This document shows, one piece after another, positions 43,042-52,825 of a DNA stretch of 64,000 bases; within the stretch, counting starts at the first letter, position 1, and each line of letters begins with the position of its first letter. The position numbers were made by a program, and so were the translations under genes. The notes beneath the pieces were generated by a model. That model made no database searches, was not told where the DNA came from, and saw nothing but the letters and a program-made list of their open reading frames with translations. The stretch covers positions 62,001 to 126,000 of the forward strand of contig JAQWGQ010000005.1 in NCBI GenBank assembly GCA_029238125.1, in the 5' to 3' direction. The stretch is from Flavobacteriaceae bacterium. Its GTDB lineage: Bacteria > Bacteroidota > Bacteroidia > Flavobacteriales > Flavobacteriaceae.

Positions 43042-43860
43042 TTATTGATTGCCCAAAATTATGGGTAAACCACCTTCTCCACTTCCGATCACAATCACTT
43101 TTGCATTGGTCGATTCTGACAATTGCAAGGTTGCTTCAATTCCTTTTTCAAGGAGAATATTTCGGGTTAGGGAAGCATTTAAAATACGGTTTGCAAGTGC
43201 TTTACCTTCTGCCTCAATCCGTACTTTCTCAGCTTCTTGCTTTGCCTTTACCAAACGGAACTCGTATTCCAGTGCTTCTTGCTCCTGCGTGAGTTTACGT
43301 TGAATTGCTTCTTTGATTGAAGGTGGTAGGGTCACATCACGTACCAGTACCGAATTGATTTGCACATGCTGTGGCTCTACTTTCTTTTTGGTTTCCTCAT
43401 AGATTTCGTTTTGAATCGCGTCGCGTTTGGACGAGTACAACTGTTCGGGCGTATAACGTCCAATGACCGAGCGAGCGACTGCTCGAATTTCGGGAACGAT
43501 CACAATATTGAGGTAATCCTCACCCTTGGTTTTGTGCATTAGTCCCAGATCTTCTATAATAGGTTGATAGAGTACAGAAACATCGAGTGAAATTTCAAGA
43601 CCGTTAGAAGACAAAACACGCATGTTGCTTTCAAACTCTTCTTGTTGCTTGATGTTATAGACATACACCTTATTCCAAGGTGCTATGATATGAAAACCCT
43701 CCGATAATGCGGGCTTGTCAGTTTCGGTACCACCACCAAATCGTTTCCATACAACTCCTGCCTCTCCGTATCCGATATTAACAGCTGATCGGAAAAGAAA
43801 AATGAGTGCAACAAAAATCAGCACAGTGATTGGTAGTCCGAGTTTAGGTAAATTATTCAT
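43042..43860 (-). CDS. prohibitin-like SPFH protein
   Basis: A 272-aa membrane-anchored protein of the SPFH (stomatin, prohibitin, flotillin, HflK/C) superfamily. One membrane helix (about residues 9-25) precedes the prohibitin domain (about 28-190, with NIGYGEAGVVWKRFGG and VSVLYQP) and a coiled coil (about 195-245, QEALEYEFRLVKAKQEAEKV). Such proteins form ring oligomers and often regulate membrane proteases. It lies 17 bases downstream of fabG and ends 37 bases before the hisL start, so some readthrough into his is possible. Confidence 0.85.
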   Translation of the reverse strand: MNNLPKLGLPITVLIFVALIFLFRSAVNIGYGEAGVVWKRFGGGTETDKPALSEGFHIIAPWNKVYVYNIKQQEEFESNMRVLSSNGLEISLDVSVLYQPIIEDLGLMHKTKGEDYLNIVIVPEIRAVARSVIGRYTPEQLYSSKRDAIQNEIYEETKKKVEPQHVQINSVLVRDVTLPPSIKEAIQRKLTQEQEALEYEFRLVKAKQEAEKVRIEAEGKALANRILNASLTRNILLEKGIEATLQLSESTNAKVIVIGSGEGGLPIILGNQ

Positions 43861-43877
43861 TGATATATATTAAAAAT

Positions 43878-44624
43878 TTAAGTAAGCATTCCACCATCTA
43901 CATTGATCACCTGTCCAGTGATGTAACTCGACAAGTCCGAAGCCAAAAACACACATGCATTGGCTACATCATTTGGCGTTCCACCCCGCTTGAGCGGAAT
44001 TCCAGCACGCCATCCTGCGACAACTTCTTCTGAAAGTTTTGCAGTCATTTCTGTTTCGATAAAGCCCGGAGCAATTACATTGCAGCGGATGTTTCGCGAT
44101 CCAAGTTCAAGAGCAACAGACTTCGAAAAACCAATAATTCCCGCTTTGGATGCTGCGTAATTTGATTGTCCAGCATTCCCTTTTACCCCAACAACAGAGC
44201 TCATATTGATAATGCTGCCATGTCGCTGCTTCAGCATCGTGCGCTGAACAGCTTTGGTGAGGTTGAAGACAGATTTCAAATTGACTTCAATCACCTTGTC
44301 AAAATCCTCTTCCGAGATACGCATCAGCAGATTGTCTTTGGTGATTCCCGCATTGTTGATCAATACATCAATCGAGCTGAAGTCTGCGAGGACATTTTCG
44401 ACAAGTTCTTGGGCTTGTTCAAAGTCTGCGGCATTGGATTGGTATCCTTTGGCTTGTACACCAAGCCCTTGTAATTCTGTTTCGAGTGCATTGGCAGCAT
44501 CGACAGAAGAGCTATAGGTAAAGACCACGTTGGCACCATGTTCCGCAAAAACAGTTGCGATACCTTTTCCGATACCACGACTAGCCCCAGTGATTAAAAC
44601 AGTCTTGTTTTCGAGTAGTTTCAT
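43878..44624 (-). CDS. fabG: 3-oxoacyl-[acyl-carrier-protein] reductase
   Basis: NADPH-dependent reduction step of fatty acid elongation; 248 aa SDR. Cofactor site GASRGIGKGIA; NNAGIT; catalytic Ser in NMSSVVGVKGN and Tyr-Lys in NYAASKAG; IAPGFIETEM and NVDGGM at the end. It lies 4 bases after sucD. Neighbouring lpx genes use products of the same pathway (hydroxyacyl-ACP). Confidence 0.94.
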   Translation of the reverse strand: MKLLENKTVLITGASRGIGKGIATVFAEHGANVVFTYSSSVDAANALETELQGLGVQAKGYQSNAADFEQAQELVENVLADFSSIDVLINNAGITKDNLLMRISEEDFDKVIEVNLKSVFNLTKAVQRTMLKQRHGSIINMSSVVGVKGNAGQSNYAASKAGIIGFSKSVALELGSRNIRCNVIAPGFIETEMTAKLSEEVVAGWRAGIPLKRGGTPNDVANACVFLASDLSSYITGQVINVDGGMLT

Positions 44625-44628
44625 TGAT

Positions 44629-45501
44629 TTAGTTTAGGATTTGAGCTACTTTTTTTCCGATTTCAGCTGGAGAGTCCACAACGTGAATCCCACATTCTGA
44701 CATGATTTTCTTTTTGGCTTCTGCAGTATCCTCTGCCCCACCAACTATCGCACCTGCATGACCCATCGTACGGCCTTTCGGAGCAGTTTCTCCTGCGATA
44801 AACCCAACAACTGGCTTTGGATTGCCTTGTTCAAAAACCCAGCGTGCGGCATCGGCTTCGAGTTGCCCGCCGATTTCACCAATCATAACGATACATTCTG
44901 TTTCCTCGTCATTCATAAGGAGTTCTACGGCCTCTTTGGTTGTTGTTCCAATAATTGGGTCTCCGCCAATGCCAATAGCAGTCGTGATTCCCAAACCTTC
45001 TTTCACAACTTGATCAGCAGCTTCATAGGTTAAGGTTCCCGATTTGGACACGATACCCACATTTCCTTTCTTAAATACAAAGCCAGGCATAATACCAACT
45101 TTAGCTTCTTCCGGAGTGATTACACCAGGACAATTGGGCCCGACTAGACGAGCATTGCGTTCTTTGACATAAGAAGACGCTTTGACCATATCAGCGACAG
45201 GGATTCCCTCTGTGATGGTTACAATGACCTGAATACCGGCATCTGCGGCTTCCATGATGGCGTCTGCTGCAAAAGCAGGGGGTACAAATATGATGGATGT
45301 ATCTGCCCCAACGGCATCAACAGCATCTTTGACCGTGTTGAAAACAGGTTTATCCAAATGGATTTGTCCGCCCTTTCCTGGCGTAACTCCACCAACAACC
45401 TGTGTGCCATAGGCAATCATTTGCTCGGCGTGAAAGCTTCCTTCACTCCCTGTAAAACCTTGTACGATAATTTTCGAGTCTTTATTGACCAATACGCTCA
45501 T
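44629..45501 (-). CDS. sucD: succinyl-CoA synthetase, alpha subunit
   Basis: Part of the TCA cycle enzyme making ATP or GTP from succinyl-CoA. 290 aa. CoA-binding domain with [14 protein letters not shown]; the phosphohistidine loop is in [17 protein letters not shown] (His about 248). IKNTKTPQ-type beta partner sucC is not in this window. It lies between efp and fabG on the same strand with 2-4-base gaps. Confidence 0.94.
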   Translation of the reverse strand: MSVLVNKDSKIIVQGFTGSEGSFHAEQMIAYGTQVVGGVTPGKGGQIHLDKPVFNTVKDAVDAVGADTSIIFVPPAFAADAIMEAADAGIQVIVTITEGIPVADMVKASSYVKERNARLVGPNCPGVITPEEAKVGIMPGFVFKKGNVGIVSKSGTLTYEAADQVVKEGLGITTAIGIGGDPIIGTTTKEAVELLMNDEETECIVMIGEIGGQLEADAARWVFEQGNPKPVVGFIAGETAPKGRTMGHAGAIVGGAEDTAEAKKKIMSECGIHVVDSPAEIGKKVAQILN

Positions 45502-45503
45502 AA

Positions 45504-46070
45504 CTATTCTTTAATTCGTTCGATATAGGTTGATTTTTCTGTGTCTACTTTGATCTTATCTCCTTCATTGATAAACAAAGGGACATTAATTTTTGCGCCA
45601 GTTTCCAATGTAGCGGGCTTGGTCGCATTGGTTGCGGTATTTCCCTTCACGCCGGGCTCACTGTGTGTAACTTCTAATATCACGCTTGCGGGCATGTCAA
45701 CAGACAATGGAATCCCGTCATCCGAATTTGTCATCACAGTAACATGTACCCCTTCCTTAAGCAATTCTGGGGCGTCTAATATGCTTTTTTGAAGTTCGAT
45801 TTGATTGTAATCATCGGTGTTCATGAAATGATAGGTTTCCCCATCATTGTATAAAAACTGAAATTTGCGGGTTTCAACACGAACATCATCGATTTTATGG
45901 CCTGCTGAAAAGGTATTGTCAATCACTTTTCCACTGGTAACACTCTTGAGTTTTGTTCGAACAAAGGCAGGGCCTTTTCCAGGTTTGACATGTAAAAACT
46001 CAATGATTTTAAAAATATCATTGTTGTAGCGAATGCAAAGTCCTTTGCGAATATCAGAAGTTGATGTCAT
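45504..46070 (-). CDS. efp: translation elongation factor P
   Basis: EF-P relieves ribosome stalling at polyproline stretches. 188 aa with three beta-barrel domains. The tip loop is [14 protein letters not shown], with Lys32 as the residue that is modified in many bacteria. No modification genes (epmA/B or earP) are seen nearby. Cotranscribed with lpxA (3-base gap) and sucD. Confidence 0.95.
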   Translation of the reverse strand: MTSTSDIRKGLCIRYNNDIFKIIEFLHVKPGKGPAFVRTKLKSVTSGKVIDNTFSAGHKIDDVRVETRKFQFLYNDGETYHFMNTDDYNQIELQKSILDAPELLKEGVHVTVMTNSDDGIPLSVDMPASVILEVTHSEPGVKGNTATNATKPATLETGAKINVPLFINEGDKIKVDTEKSTYIERIKE

Positions 46071-46073
46071 GCG

Positions 46074-46859
46074 TTATGATGTTTTGGAATATCCTTTCAT
46101 AATCCCGCGTTGTGAGTCCCGAATAAATTGTAAAATCTCATCTCTTTCAGACGAAACCTCCATTTCTGCTTCGATGATTTCCACTGCCTGGGTATTGTTG
46201 TAACTTTTTTGGTAGAGGATTCGATAAATATTTTGAATCTCTCTAATTTTTTCACTTGTAAAACCACGACGACGAAGCCCTACAGAGTTGATCCCTACGT
46301 AGGAGATAGGTTCACGTGCGGCTTTGACAAAAGGCGGGACATCTTTTCGGACCAAAGACCCACCAGCGATAAAAGAGTGACTTCCCACAGAACAAAACTG
46401 ATGGACAGCCGTCATCCCTGCCAAAATCACATGGTCGCCAATGGTGATATGCCCAGCCAGTGTGCTATTATTGGAAAAAATACAATGGTTACCGACGATA
46501 CAATCATGTGCGATGTGAGAATAGGCCATAACCAGGCAATTTTCACCAATTATTGTTTTCCCTCTTGAGGAAGTTCCTCTATTTATGGTTACACATTCCC
46601 GAATGGTGGTATTGTCCCCGATATCGGCTGTAGAGTCTTCACCATTAAACTTTAAATCTTGTGGGACGGCGGAAATTACGGAACCGGGAAAAATCGAACA
46701 ATTTTTTCCAATGCGTGCACCTTCCATAATCGTAACGTTTGACCCAATCCAAGTTCCTTCTCCAATTTCAACGTTTTTGTCAATGGTTGTAAAGGGTTCA
46801 ATGACGACATTTTTGGCAATTACGGCTCTTGGGTGGACGTATGCAAGCGGTTGATTCAT
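46074..46859 (-). CDS. lpxA: UDP-N-acetylglucosamine acyltransferase
   Basis: First step of lipid A synthesis, adding a 3-hydroxyacyl chain from ACP to UDP-GlcNAc. 261 aa, a left-handed parallel beta-helix: hexapeptide repeats (IEPFTTIDKNVEIGEGTWIG onward, to about residue 190) followed by a helical C-terminal domain. His in MAYSHIAHDCIVGNH matches the catalytic base region. Overlaps lpxC-fabZ by 4 bases. Confidence 0.93.
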   Translation of the reverse strand: MNQPLAYVHPRAVIAKNVVIEPFTTIDKNVEIGEGTWIGSNVTIMEGARIGKNCSIFPGSVISAVPQDLKFNGEDSTADIGDNTTIRECVTINRGTSSRGKTIIGENCLVMAYSHIAHDCIVGNHCIFSNNSTLAGHITIGDHVILAGMTAVHQFCSVGSHSFIAGGSLVRKDVPPFVKAAREPISYVGINSVGLRRRGFTSEKIREIQNIYRILYQKSYNNTQAVEIIEAEMEVSSERDEILQFIRDSQRGIMKGYSKTS

Positions 46860-48256
46860 ATTTTAACTTGATTTTTCTTGACAATTTGTGCCATCATCTC
46901 CGCTTCTGTGGTCAATCGACCTCGACTATATGCATAAGCTTGCATGTGGCAGATTCCCCTTCGGATTGGAGACAGGAGTTCCAATTTAAAAACAAGGGTA
47001 TCGCCAGGAACTACGGGGTGCTTGAACTTGGCGTTCTCTATTTTCATAAAAAAAGTGAGATAGTTTTCTGGATCGGGAACGGAATTGAGAACCAATACCC
47101 CACCAGCTTGTGCCATTGCCTCGATTTGAAGTACACCTGGCATCACAGGTTGACCTGGAAAATGTCCCTGAAAAAAAGGTTCATTCATGGTTACACTTTT
47201 GACAGCTATGACATGCTTTTTACTGATTTCAAGGATCTTATCAACCAACAAAAAAGGAGGTCGATGAGGTAAAATGTCCATAATCTGATTGACATCTAGA
47301 GCTGGCTCAGCGTTTAAGTCATAATTGGGAACGTGATTTCTCTTCTCTTCCTTGATGATTTTGGCCATTTTTTTGGCAAACTGAGTGTTGACTGCATGGC
47401 CAGGTTTTGAGGCGATGACCTTTCCGCGAATTCGTGTTCCAATCAATGCCAAATCTCCAATCACATCCAATAGTTTGTGACGTGCTGCTTCATTGGGATA
47501 ATGAAGGGTAAGGTTGTCTAGAATTCCATTGGGTTTTACAGATATCGATTTTTTATTAAATGCTTTTCGTAAGCGATCCATTGTTTCTTCGGACAATTCT
47601 TTGTCAACATAGACAATGGCGTTGTTGAGGTCCCCACCTTTGATCAGACCACTTTCCAAGAGGTTTTCAATTTCGTGAAGAAAGCTAAATGTACGCGCAT
47701 TGGCAAACTCATTTTTGAATTGGCTAAGAGTTTTCAGACTTGCATTTTGTGTACCAAGAACTTTTGTGCCAAAATCCACCATAGTCGTAACTTCATAGTT
47801 GTCAGCGGGCAACAAGGTAATTTCACTTCCCGATTCATCACAAGTGTAGGTGATATTCTCTTTGACGACATATTCCTCACGATTTGCATTAAGTTCTTTG
47901 ACTCCGACTTTGTCAATCGCTTCGACAAAAAATTTGGATGAACCATCCATAATTGGAGGTTCAGAGGCATTTAGCTCGATAAGTACGTTGTCAACTTCAC
48001 AGCCAACAAGGGCTGCTAAGACGTGTTCACAAGTTTGGATAGTAACGCCGTTTTTTTGGATACTTGTTCCTCGTTTGGTATCTGCAACATGCTGAGCAAG
48101 GGCCTCAATAATCGGGCTGCCTTCCAGATCGATGCGTTGAAAAGCATAGCCATGGTTGGCAAGGGCTGGTTTAAAAGTCATCGTGACTTCTTCTCCAGTA
48201 TGTATCCCTACCCCTTTGAGAGTAATTGCATTTGAAATTGTAGTTTGTTTAGCCAT
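46856..48256 (-). CDS. lpxC-fabZ: bifunctional UDP-3-O-acyl-GlcNAc deacetylase / hydroxyacyl-ACP dehydratase
   Basis: A 466-aa fusion typical of Bacteroidota. LpxC (about residues 1-305) has zinc ligands in [20 protein letters not shown] and the nearby Asp, and the final [11 protein letters not shown]. FabZ (about 318-466) has [14 protein letters not shown] and the catalytic His/Glu segment [20 protein letters not shown]. The fusion ties lipid A synthesis to fatty acid elongation, which share the hydroxyacyl-ACP substrate. It overlaps lpxD by 8 bases. Confidence 0.95.
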   Translation of the reverse strand: MAKQTTISNAITLKGVGIHTGEEVTMTFKPALANHGYAFQRIDLEGSPIIEALAQHVADTKRGTSIQKNGVTIQTCEHVLAALVGCEVDNVLIELNASEPPIMDGSSKFFVEAIDKVGVKELNANREEYVVKENITYTCDESGSEITLLPADNYEVTTMVDFGTKVLGTQNASLKTLSQFKNEFANARTFSFLHEIENLLESGLIKGGDLNNAIVYVDKELSEETMDRLRKAFNKKSISVKPNGILDNLTLHYPNEAARHKLLDVIGDLALIGTRIRGKVIASKPGHAVNTQFAKKMAKIIKEEKRNHVPNYDLNAEPALDVNQIMDILPHRPPFLLVDKILEISKKHVIAVKSVTMNEPFFQGHFPGQPVMPGVLQIEAMAQAGGVLVLNSVPDPENYLTFFMKIENAKFKHPVVPGDTLVFKLELLSPIRRGICHMQAYAYSRGRLTTEAEMMAQIVKKNQVKI

Positions 48257-49277
48257 TTTCAGATTGGTTTTTTTGGAGTTTATGAAGCGTTTCTATATGC
48301 TTCGGTAGGTTTTTGAAGTGTACATAAGATTTGTTGTAGGATCGATAGTCCAGTGCAGGATAGCCCATTACCTTTTCATCATCTTTTAGATTGCGGAGAA
48401 CCCCTGTTTTGGCCTGAATTTGGACGCGGTTACCAATTTTGAGGTGACCAGCAATACCGACTTGGCCTCCGATCACACAATGACTTCCAATCTTGGATGA
48501 CCCAGCAATACCTGATTGCGCTGCAATAACCGTATGCGATCCGATTTCAACATTGTGGGCGATTTGAATCAAATTGTCAAGTTTGACGCCTTTTCGAATG
48601 ATGGTTTTCCCTAGTGTTGCCCGATCGATCGTCGTATTTGCCCCAATTTCAACATCATCTTCAATCAAGACTGAACCCGTTTGGGGTACCTTCTCATAAG
48701 ATCCAGAAGCAGTAGGACTAAACCCAAAGCCGTCCGAACCAACCACTACGTTATTGTGAAGAATACAATTGGCTCCGATTTCAGATTGTCGTAAAATTTT
48801 TGCACCAGAGAAAATCGTGGTGTTATCTCCAATAATTACATCGGATTCGATAACCACATGGTCGTGGATTTTGACGTTATTTCCAATTTTTACTCCATTA
48901 TGAATAACCGTAAAAGCTCCCACATAGGTATTTTTTCCAATTGCAGATGAGGAATCAATCGCAGTCTGATTGTGAATGCCGTTGAGCTCTTTCGAAGCGC
49001 CATTAAACTGACTGAGCATCGTCGTAAACGACTGATAAGGGTCTGAAACTTTGATCAGAGTCGTGTGAATTTCTTTTTCTGGCTGGAAACTTTCACTGAC
49101 AAGAGTAATACTGGCTTTGGTCGAATAGACATAGGGCATGTACTTCGGGTTTGCTAAAAAAGCAAGTGATCCCTCTGTTGCATATTCAATTTTCGATAAT
49201 TTAGAAACGCGAGCATCTTTATCTCCCACTATAAATCCATCTAGAATTTCAGCAATCTGAGAAGCAGTGTATTCCAT
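48249..49277 (-). CDS. lpxD: UDP-3-O-(3-hydroxyacyl)glucosamine N-acyltransferase
   Basis: Third acylation step of lipid A synthesis; 342 aa. N-terminal uridine-binding domain (about 1-95), then hexapeptide beta-helix repeats (from about 105 to 300) and a C-terminal helix. Catalytic His in [14 protein letters not shown]. The minus-strand order lpxD, lpxC-fabZ, lpxA is common in Bacteroidota. Confidence 0.93.
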   Translation of the reverse strand: MEYTASQIAEILDGFIVGDKDARVSKLSKIEYATEGSLAFLANPKYMPYVYSTKASITLVSESFQPEKEIHTTLIKVSDPYQSFTTMLSQFNGASKELNGIHNQTAIDSSSAIGKNTYVGAFTVIHNGVKIGNNVKIHDHVVIESDVIIGDNTTIFSGAKILRQSEIGANCILHNNVVVGSDGFGFSPTASGSYEKVPQTGSVLIEDDVEIGANTTIDRATLGKTIIRKGVKLDNLIQIAHNVEIGSHTVIAAQSGIAGSSKIGSHCVIGGQVGIAGHLKIGNRVQIQAKTGVLRNLKDDEKVMGYPALDYRSYNKSYVHFKNLPKHIETLHKLQKNQSENG

Positions 49278-49304
49278 CGGTGCAAAAATAACAAAATTGC
49301 AAGA

Positions 49305-50507
49305 CTATTTGGGATAACAACAGTAATACTTGGTTACGGCTTTGGTGAGCATTTTTAAATTTGATTCATCTGAACCTGCCAATAACTCTTTGGTACCCCC
49401 GTTCTTGTCAATCAGAATAATTGGAGATTGCTCCAAATTGTATGCCATATTTTTCATCTTCCCATCAAACACGAAGTAGGGTACCTCTTGAACGGATATG
49501 TCCAACTTGGATACCGCTTTGTTTTTTTGTTTCTCAATAAAATCAGAGCAGAACGGTTTATTGCTGACTTCGATTTTTGGCAAACGACGGTTTAGAACCA
49601 TCTCGCATAGTGCCGAATACACAGGATCGTGGTGATTGACACCTGCTTTGATCATGGAAAGTACGTCCACGTCGTCAATTGCCGCATAGTGCTTCATATC
49701 AAGCTCTAGTCTTGAAGAACGTGTAGCGGATAAAAAGTAGAGTATATCAGCAGAAGCTTGGATGGGTTCGCCGTTTTGTGTCAATTCTCTTGCTCGCAAC
49801 ATAATCCGCTTCAACACTTCCTCAGCCACATAACTCGTTTTGTGAAGATAAACCGACCAATACATCAAGCGTCTTGCGAGTAAAAACTTTTCAATCGAAT
49901 ACATTCCTTTATCTTCAACAACAAATTCATCTTGATGTACTCGCAACATGGCGATGATACGGTCGGTGCTGATATTGCCTTCTGTCACCCCAGAATAGAA
50001 ACTGTCTCGCTTTAAGTAATCCAATCGATCCATATCCAATTGGGAAGAAATCAATTGATTAAAAAAAGGGCGCTTGTATTTCCCTTCAAACATTTGGATC
50101 GCAAGACTGAGTTTTCCGTCATATTTGTCATTGAGCATATTCATAAGGGAGAGTGACCAAAACTCATGGGGAACATTGTCAATCAATATCCCTTCAAGGG
50201 CATGAGAAAAGGGGCCATGACCCAAGTCGTGAAGAAGAATGGCAATCATGGCGGCTTCCCGTTCACTTTCTGAAATGGGAGTTCCTTTTGAGGTTAGGAT
50301 TTCTAGGGTTTTATGCATCAGGTGCATCGCCCCTAGGGCGTGGGCAAAACGGTGATGTGTAGCGCCACTAAAGACATAATGCGACAAGCCCATCTGCTGG
50401 ATTCGTCGGAGTCGCTGAAAAACAGGCTCTTGAATAATGGTGGAAATAAACGGAGTAGGAATTGAAATAAAACCGTAAATTGGATCGTTATAATTCTTGA
50501 GTCTCAA
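49305..50507 (-). CDS. HD-domain phosphohydrolase (dNTPase-like)
   Basis: A 400-aa HD-superfamily protein. Metal ligands: HRFAHALGAMHL (His56) and LLHDLGHGPFSHALEG (His93-Asp94). The family includes SAMHD1-like and dGTPase-like enzymes; the substrate here is unknown. The start is TTG at 50507: an in-frame stop lies two codons upstream and no ATG comes before NDPIYGFI, the conserved N-terminal strand. First gene of the lpx cluster; a -7 box (50523-50530) is 15 bases upstream. Confidence 0.87.
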   Translation of the reverse strand: MRLKNYNDPIYGFISIPTPFISTIIQEPVFQRLRRIQQMGLSHYVFSGATHHRFAHALGAMHLMHKTLEILTSKGTPISESEREAAMIAILLHDLGHGPFSHALEGILIDNVPHEFWSLSLMNMLNDKYDGKLSLAIQMFEGKYKRPFFNQLISSQLDMDRLDYLKRDSFYSGVTEGNISTDRIIAMLRVHQDEFVVEDKGMYSIEKFLLARRLMYWSVYLHKTSYVAEEVLKRIMLRARELTQNGEPIQASADILYFLSATRSSRLELDMKHYAAIDDVDVLSMIKAGVNHHDPVYSALCEMVLNRRLPKIEVSNKPFCSDFIEKQKNKAVSKLDISVQEVPYFVFDGKMKNMAYNLEQSPIILIDKNGGTKELLAGSDESNLKMLTKAVTKYYCCYPK

Positions 50508-50522
50508 ATATTAGAATTTAAA

Positions 50523-50530
50523 CAAATATA
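50523..50530 (-). promoter_or_regulatory. -7 box for the HD/lpx cluster
   Basis: TATATTTG on the minus strand, exact TAnnTTTG match, between the HD gene (start 50507) and divergent porX (start 50536). It would drive the HD-lpxD-lpxC/fabZ-lpxA-efp-sucD-fabG row. Confidence 0.5.
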
Positions 50531-50535
50531 CGAAT

Positions 50536-52083
50536 ATGGAGTCGATACAGGTGTTGTGGGTAGATGATGAAATCAGTCGATTGCAACCACACATCCAGTT
50601 TTTGGAAGAAAAAGGATACCAAGTCAATCCATGTACAAATGGTCCAGATGCATTGGAATTGATTAAAAAAAAAGCGTTTGACGTTGTTCTTCTCGATGAA
50701 AACATGCCTGGCATGGATGGGTTATCTGTCTTGAGCGAAATCAAACAAATCCTTCCCAACCTCGCCGTAATTATGATCACAAAGAGTGAGGCAGAAACAC
50801 TAATGGAGGAAGCCATTGGCTCAAAAATAGCAGACTACCTGATCAAGCCCGTCAATCCCAATCAGATTTTATTGTCTCTGAAAAAAAACTTGGATCACTC
50901 ACGTTTGATTACTGAAAAAACGTCGATGGATTATCAGCGTTCATTCCAAGAACTCAATATGGAAATCAGTCGGGCAAATGACTATGCAGAATGGGCTGCG
51001 ATTTATCAAAAGCTCTGCTTTTGGGAATTGGAACTCGACGATTTGGAATCGAATGACTTTCAAGAGATTCTCGATTACCAAAAGGCAGAAGCCAATCATC
51101 AGTTTTCCAAGTTCATATCGGCCAATTATAAAGATTTGGTTCGAGGGGATAGCCCCTTAATCATGTCCCATCAAATGATTGAACAACTGGTATTGGACAA
51201 GATGCCAAAAGACAAAACAACTCTTCTGGTTGTGATTGACAACCTTCGCTACGATCACTGGCGAGTTTTACAAACACACCTCTCCCCTTTCTACAAATTG
51301 CAAGAAGAAATGATTTGTAGTAGTATTTTACCCACTGCTACTCAGTATGCAAGAAATGCATTATTTGCTGGGGAGTTGCCGGTTCATATCAAACGATTGT
51401 ACCCCAACCTCTGGAAAGACGACACCGATTTGGGAGGGAAAAACCAACACGAGCAAGAGCTATTGGATGCACAGTTTGCTGCGCTTGAGCAAGATTTATC
51501 GTTTAGTTACCATAAAATCAATCGCCAAGAACAAGGATTAAAACTTGCTTCCCAACTGCAAAATGAAGCAAATAATGACCTCTGTGTAGTCGTTTATAAC
51601 TTTGCCGATGTGATTTCTCATGCCAAAACTGAGATGGAAATCATCAAAGAGTTGGCATCTTCTGATAAGGCCTTTCGGTCGTTGACGTCCACATGGTTTA
51701 AGAACTCTCCTTTGTTAGACATTATCAAACGTGCGCAGTCACTGGGCTTTACCTTGATGATTACCACAGATCACGGCACCATCAATGTGCGTCAGCCCTC
51801 CAAAATTTTGGGAGACCGGGAATCGAGTACCAATATTCGATATAAAACAGGAAAACGTCTCACTACTGAAGATAAAAACCTCTTTACGGTTTCCAACCCT
51901 GAAGAGATTGGCTTACCAAAAATCAACCTTTCTAGTAGCTTTACTTTCGCTACCGAAGATCGCTATTTGATCTATCCGTCAAATTACAATCACTTTGTCA
52001 AGTTATATAAAAACACCTATCAACACGGTGGAATTTCTTTAGAAGAAATGCTGATTCCTTTTGCGGTGCTTTCCCCCAAGTAA
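50536..52083 (+). CDS. porX: PorX-type response regulator with PglZ domain
   Basis: A 515-aa regulator of the type IX secretion system and gliding. Receiver domain (1-120): LWVDDE with acid pocket Asp10-Asp11, LLDENMPGMDGLSVL with phosphoacceptor Asp54, and LIKPVN. A helical linker leads to a PglZ/alkaline phosphatase-like domain (about 200-515) with VVIDNLRYDHW and TTDHGTINVRQPSK, which in PorX is a zinc phosphodiesterase. The partner kinase PorY and sigma factor SigP are not in the window. The start is near the divergent HD gene. Confidence 0.9.
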   Translation: MESIQVLWVDDEISRLQPHIQFLEEKGYQVNPCTNGPDALELIKKKAFDVVLLDENMPGMDGLSVLSEIKQILPNLAVIMITKSEAETLMEEAIGSKIADYLIKPVNPNQILLSLKKNLDHSRLITEKTSMDYQRSFQELNMEISRANDYAEWAAIYQKLCFWELELDDLESNDFQEILDYQKAEANHQFSKFISANYKDLVRGDSPLIMSHQMIEQLVLDKMPKDKTTLLVVIDNLRYDHWRVLQTHLSPFYKLQEEMICSSILPTATQYARNALFAGELPVHIKRLYPNLWKDDTDLGGKNQHEQELLDAQFAALEQDLSFSYHKINRQEQGLKLASQLQNEANNDLCVVVYNFADVISHAKTEMEIIKELASSDKAFRSLTSTWFKNSPLLDIIKRAQSLGFTLMITTDHGTINVRQPSKILGDRESSTNIRYKTGKRLTTEDKNLFTVSNPEEIGLPKINLSSSFTFATEDRYLIYPSNYNHFVKLYKNTYQHGGISLEEMLIPFAVLSPK

Positions 52084-52097
52084 TCTATTTTTACACC

Positions 52098-52502
52098 ATG
52101 GTACTGGAATATACTTTGAAAGAACTCGATCGTGTTGCCAAACAACTCATCGATTCGTTCACCCACTCTGTAGTCGCCATTAGCGGTCAAATGGGAAGTG
52201 GTAAGACCACACTGGTTCAATCTATCGCTTCGCAATTGGGAAGTGACGAAACCGTGAGTAGTCCTACATTTGGACTGGTTCATGAGTACAATATTCCCAA
52301 TGGAAAGCTCATTCACATGGACTTGTATCGTTTAGAACAGGAAAGTGAGCTTGAACAGCTTGGTTTTGACGATTATATCTCCCCTGGAAATTTGTGTTTG
52401 ATTGAGTGGCCAGAGCTAGCTGCCAAGCACATCCAAGGCGGGTGTCATCACTTGAATATCGAATGGGTAAATGATCATAAACGCAAATTGAACTTCAAAT
52501 GA
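52098..52502 (+). CDS. tsaE: tRNA t6A synthesis ATPase TsaE
   Basis: A 134-aa P-loop ATPase that supports the TsaB-TsaD complex in making t6A in tRNA. Walker A ISGQMGSGKTTL near residue 32; SSPTFGLVHEY (switch I-like) and MDLYRLEQESEL. It follows porX by 14 bases and overlaps the DUF4258-like gene by 4. The Sua5/YciO-type gene at 2.9 kb could serve the first step. Confidence 0.93.
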   Translation: MVLEYTLKELDRVAKQLIDSFTHSVVAISGQMGSGKTTLVQSIASQLGSDETVSSPTFGLVHEYNIPNGKLIHMDLYRLEQESELEQLGFDDYISPGNLCLIEWPELAAKHIQGGCHHLNIEWVNDHKRKLNFK

Positions 52503-52825
52503 GTTTCTTAAAACGCTTGTCGTACTATCTCGGTGGATTTTCGATTGGCATCGTATTGTTACTCTTCTTTTTGAATGGTAAAAACACACGATGTACTTAT
52601 ACGCCTGATGCGCGAGTGATCAATGATTTTTCCAAAAAAGAATGGGTCTTTAACACGCCCACCAATGATAGCATTAATCGAAGTCAGTTTTTAAACAGTG
52701 GTGACATTGTTTTTTCCAAGAGCCGAGTTGGACTAGATAGTTGCAATATATATCGACTGCGGCTTCCCCATGGAGTTTATGATGTTCAGAATTGTGATAG
52801 TATCGCTTATTTTACCGTTCGTTAG
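52499..52825 (+). CDS. small membrane-anchored protein, DUF4258-like
   Basis: A 108-aa protein with one N-terminal membrane helix (about residues 8-25). The remainder (TYTPDARVINDFSKKEW and, at the end, YDVQNCDSIAYFTV) resembles a DUF4258-type protein that often stands near tsaE and ald in flavobacteria; that is from memory and not certain. Function unknown. Overlaps tsaE by 4 bases (coupled), and its 3' end overlaps the proline dehydrogenase gene by 14 bases on the other strand. Confidence 0.7.
   Translation: MSFLKRLSYYLGGFSIGIVLLLFFLNGKNTRCTYTPDARVINDFSKKEWVFNTPTNDSINRSQFLNSGDIVFSKSRVGLDSCNIYRLRLPHGVYDVQNCDSIAYFTVR

Noticed and set aside
46829-47272. Plus-strand 147-codon frame within lpxC-fabZ
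   Set aside because: Antisense to the FabZ domain; the fusion protein on the minus strand explains the sequence.
50511-50816. Minus-strand 101-codon frame opposite the porX start
   Set aside because: Shadow of the PorX receiver domain and overlapping the HD gene promoter.
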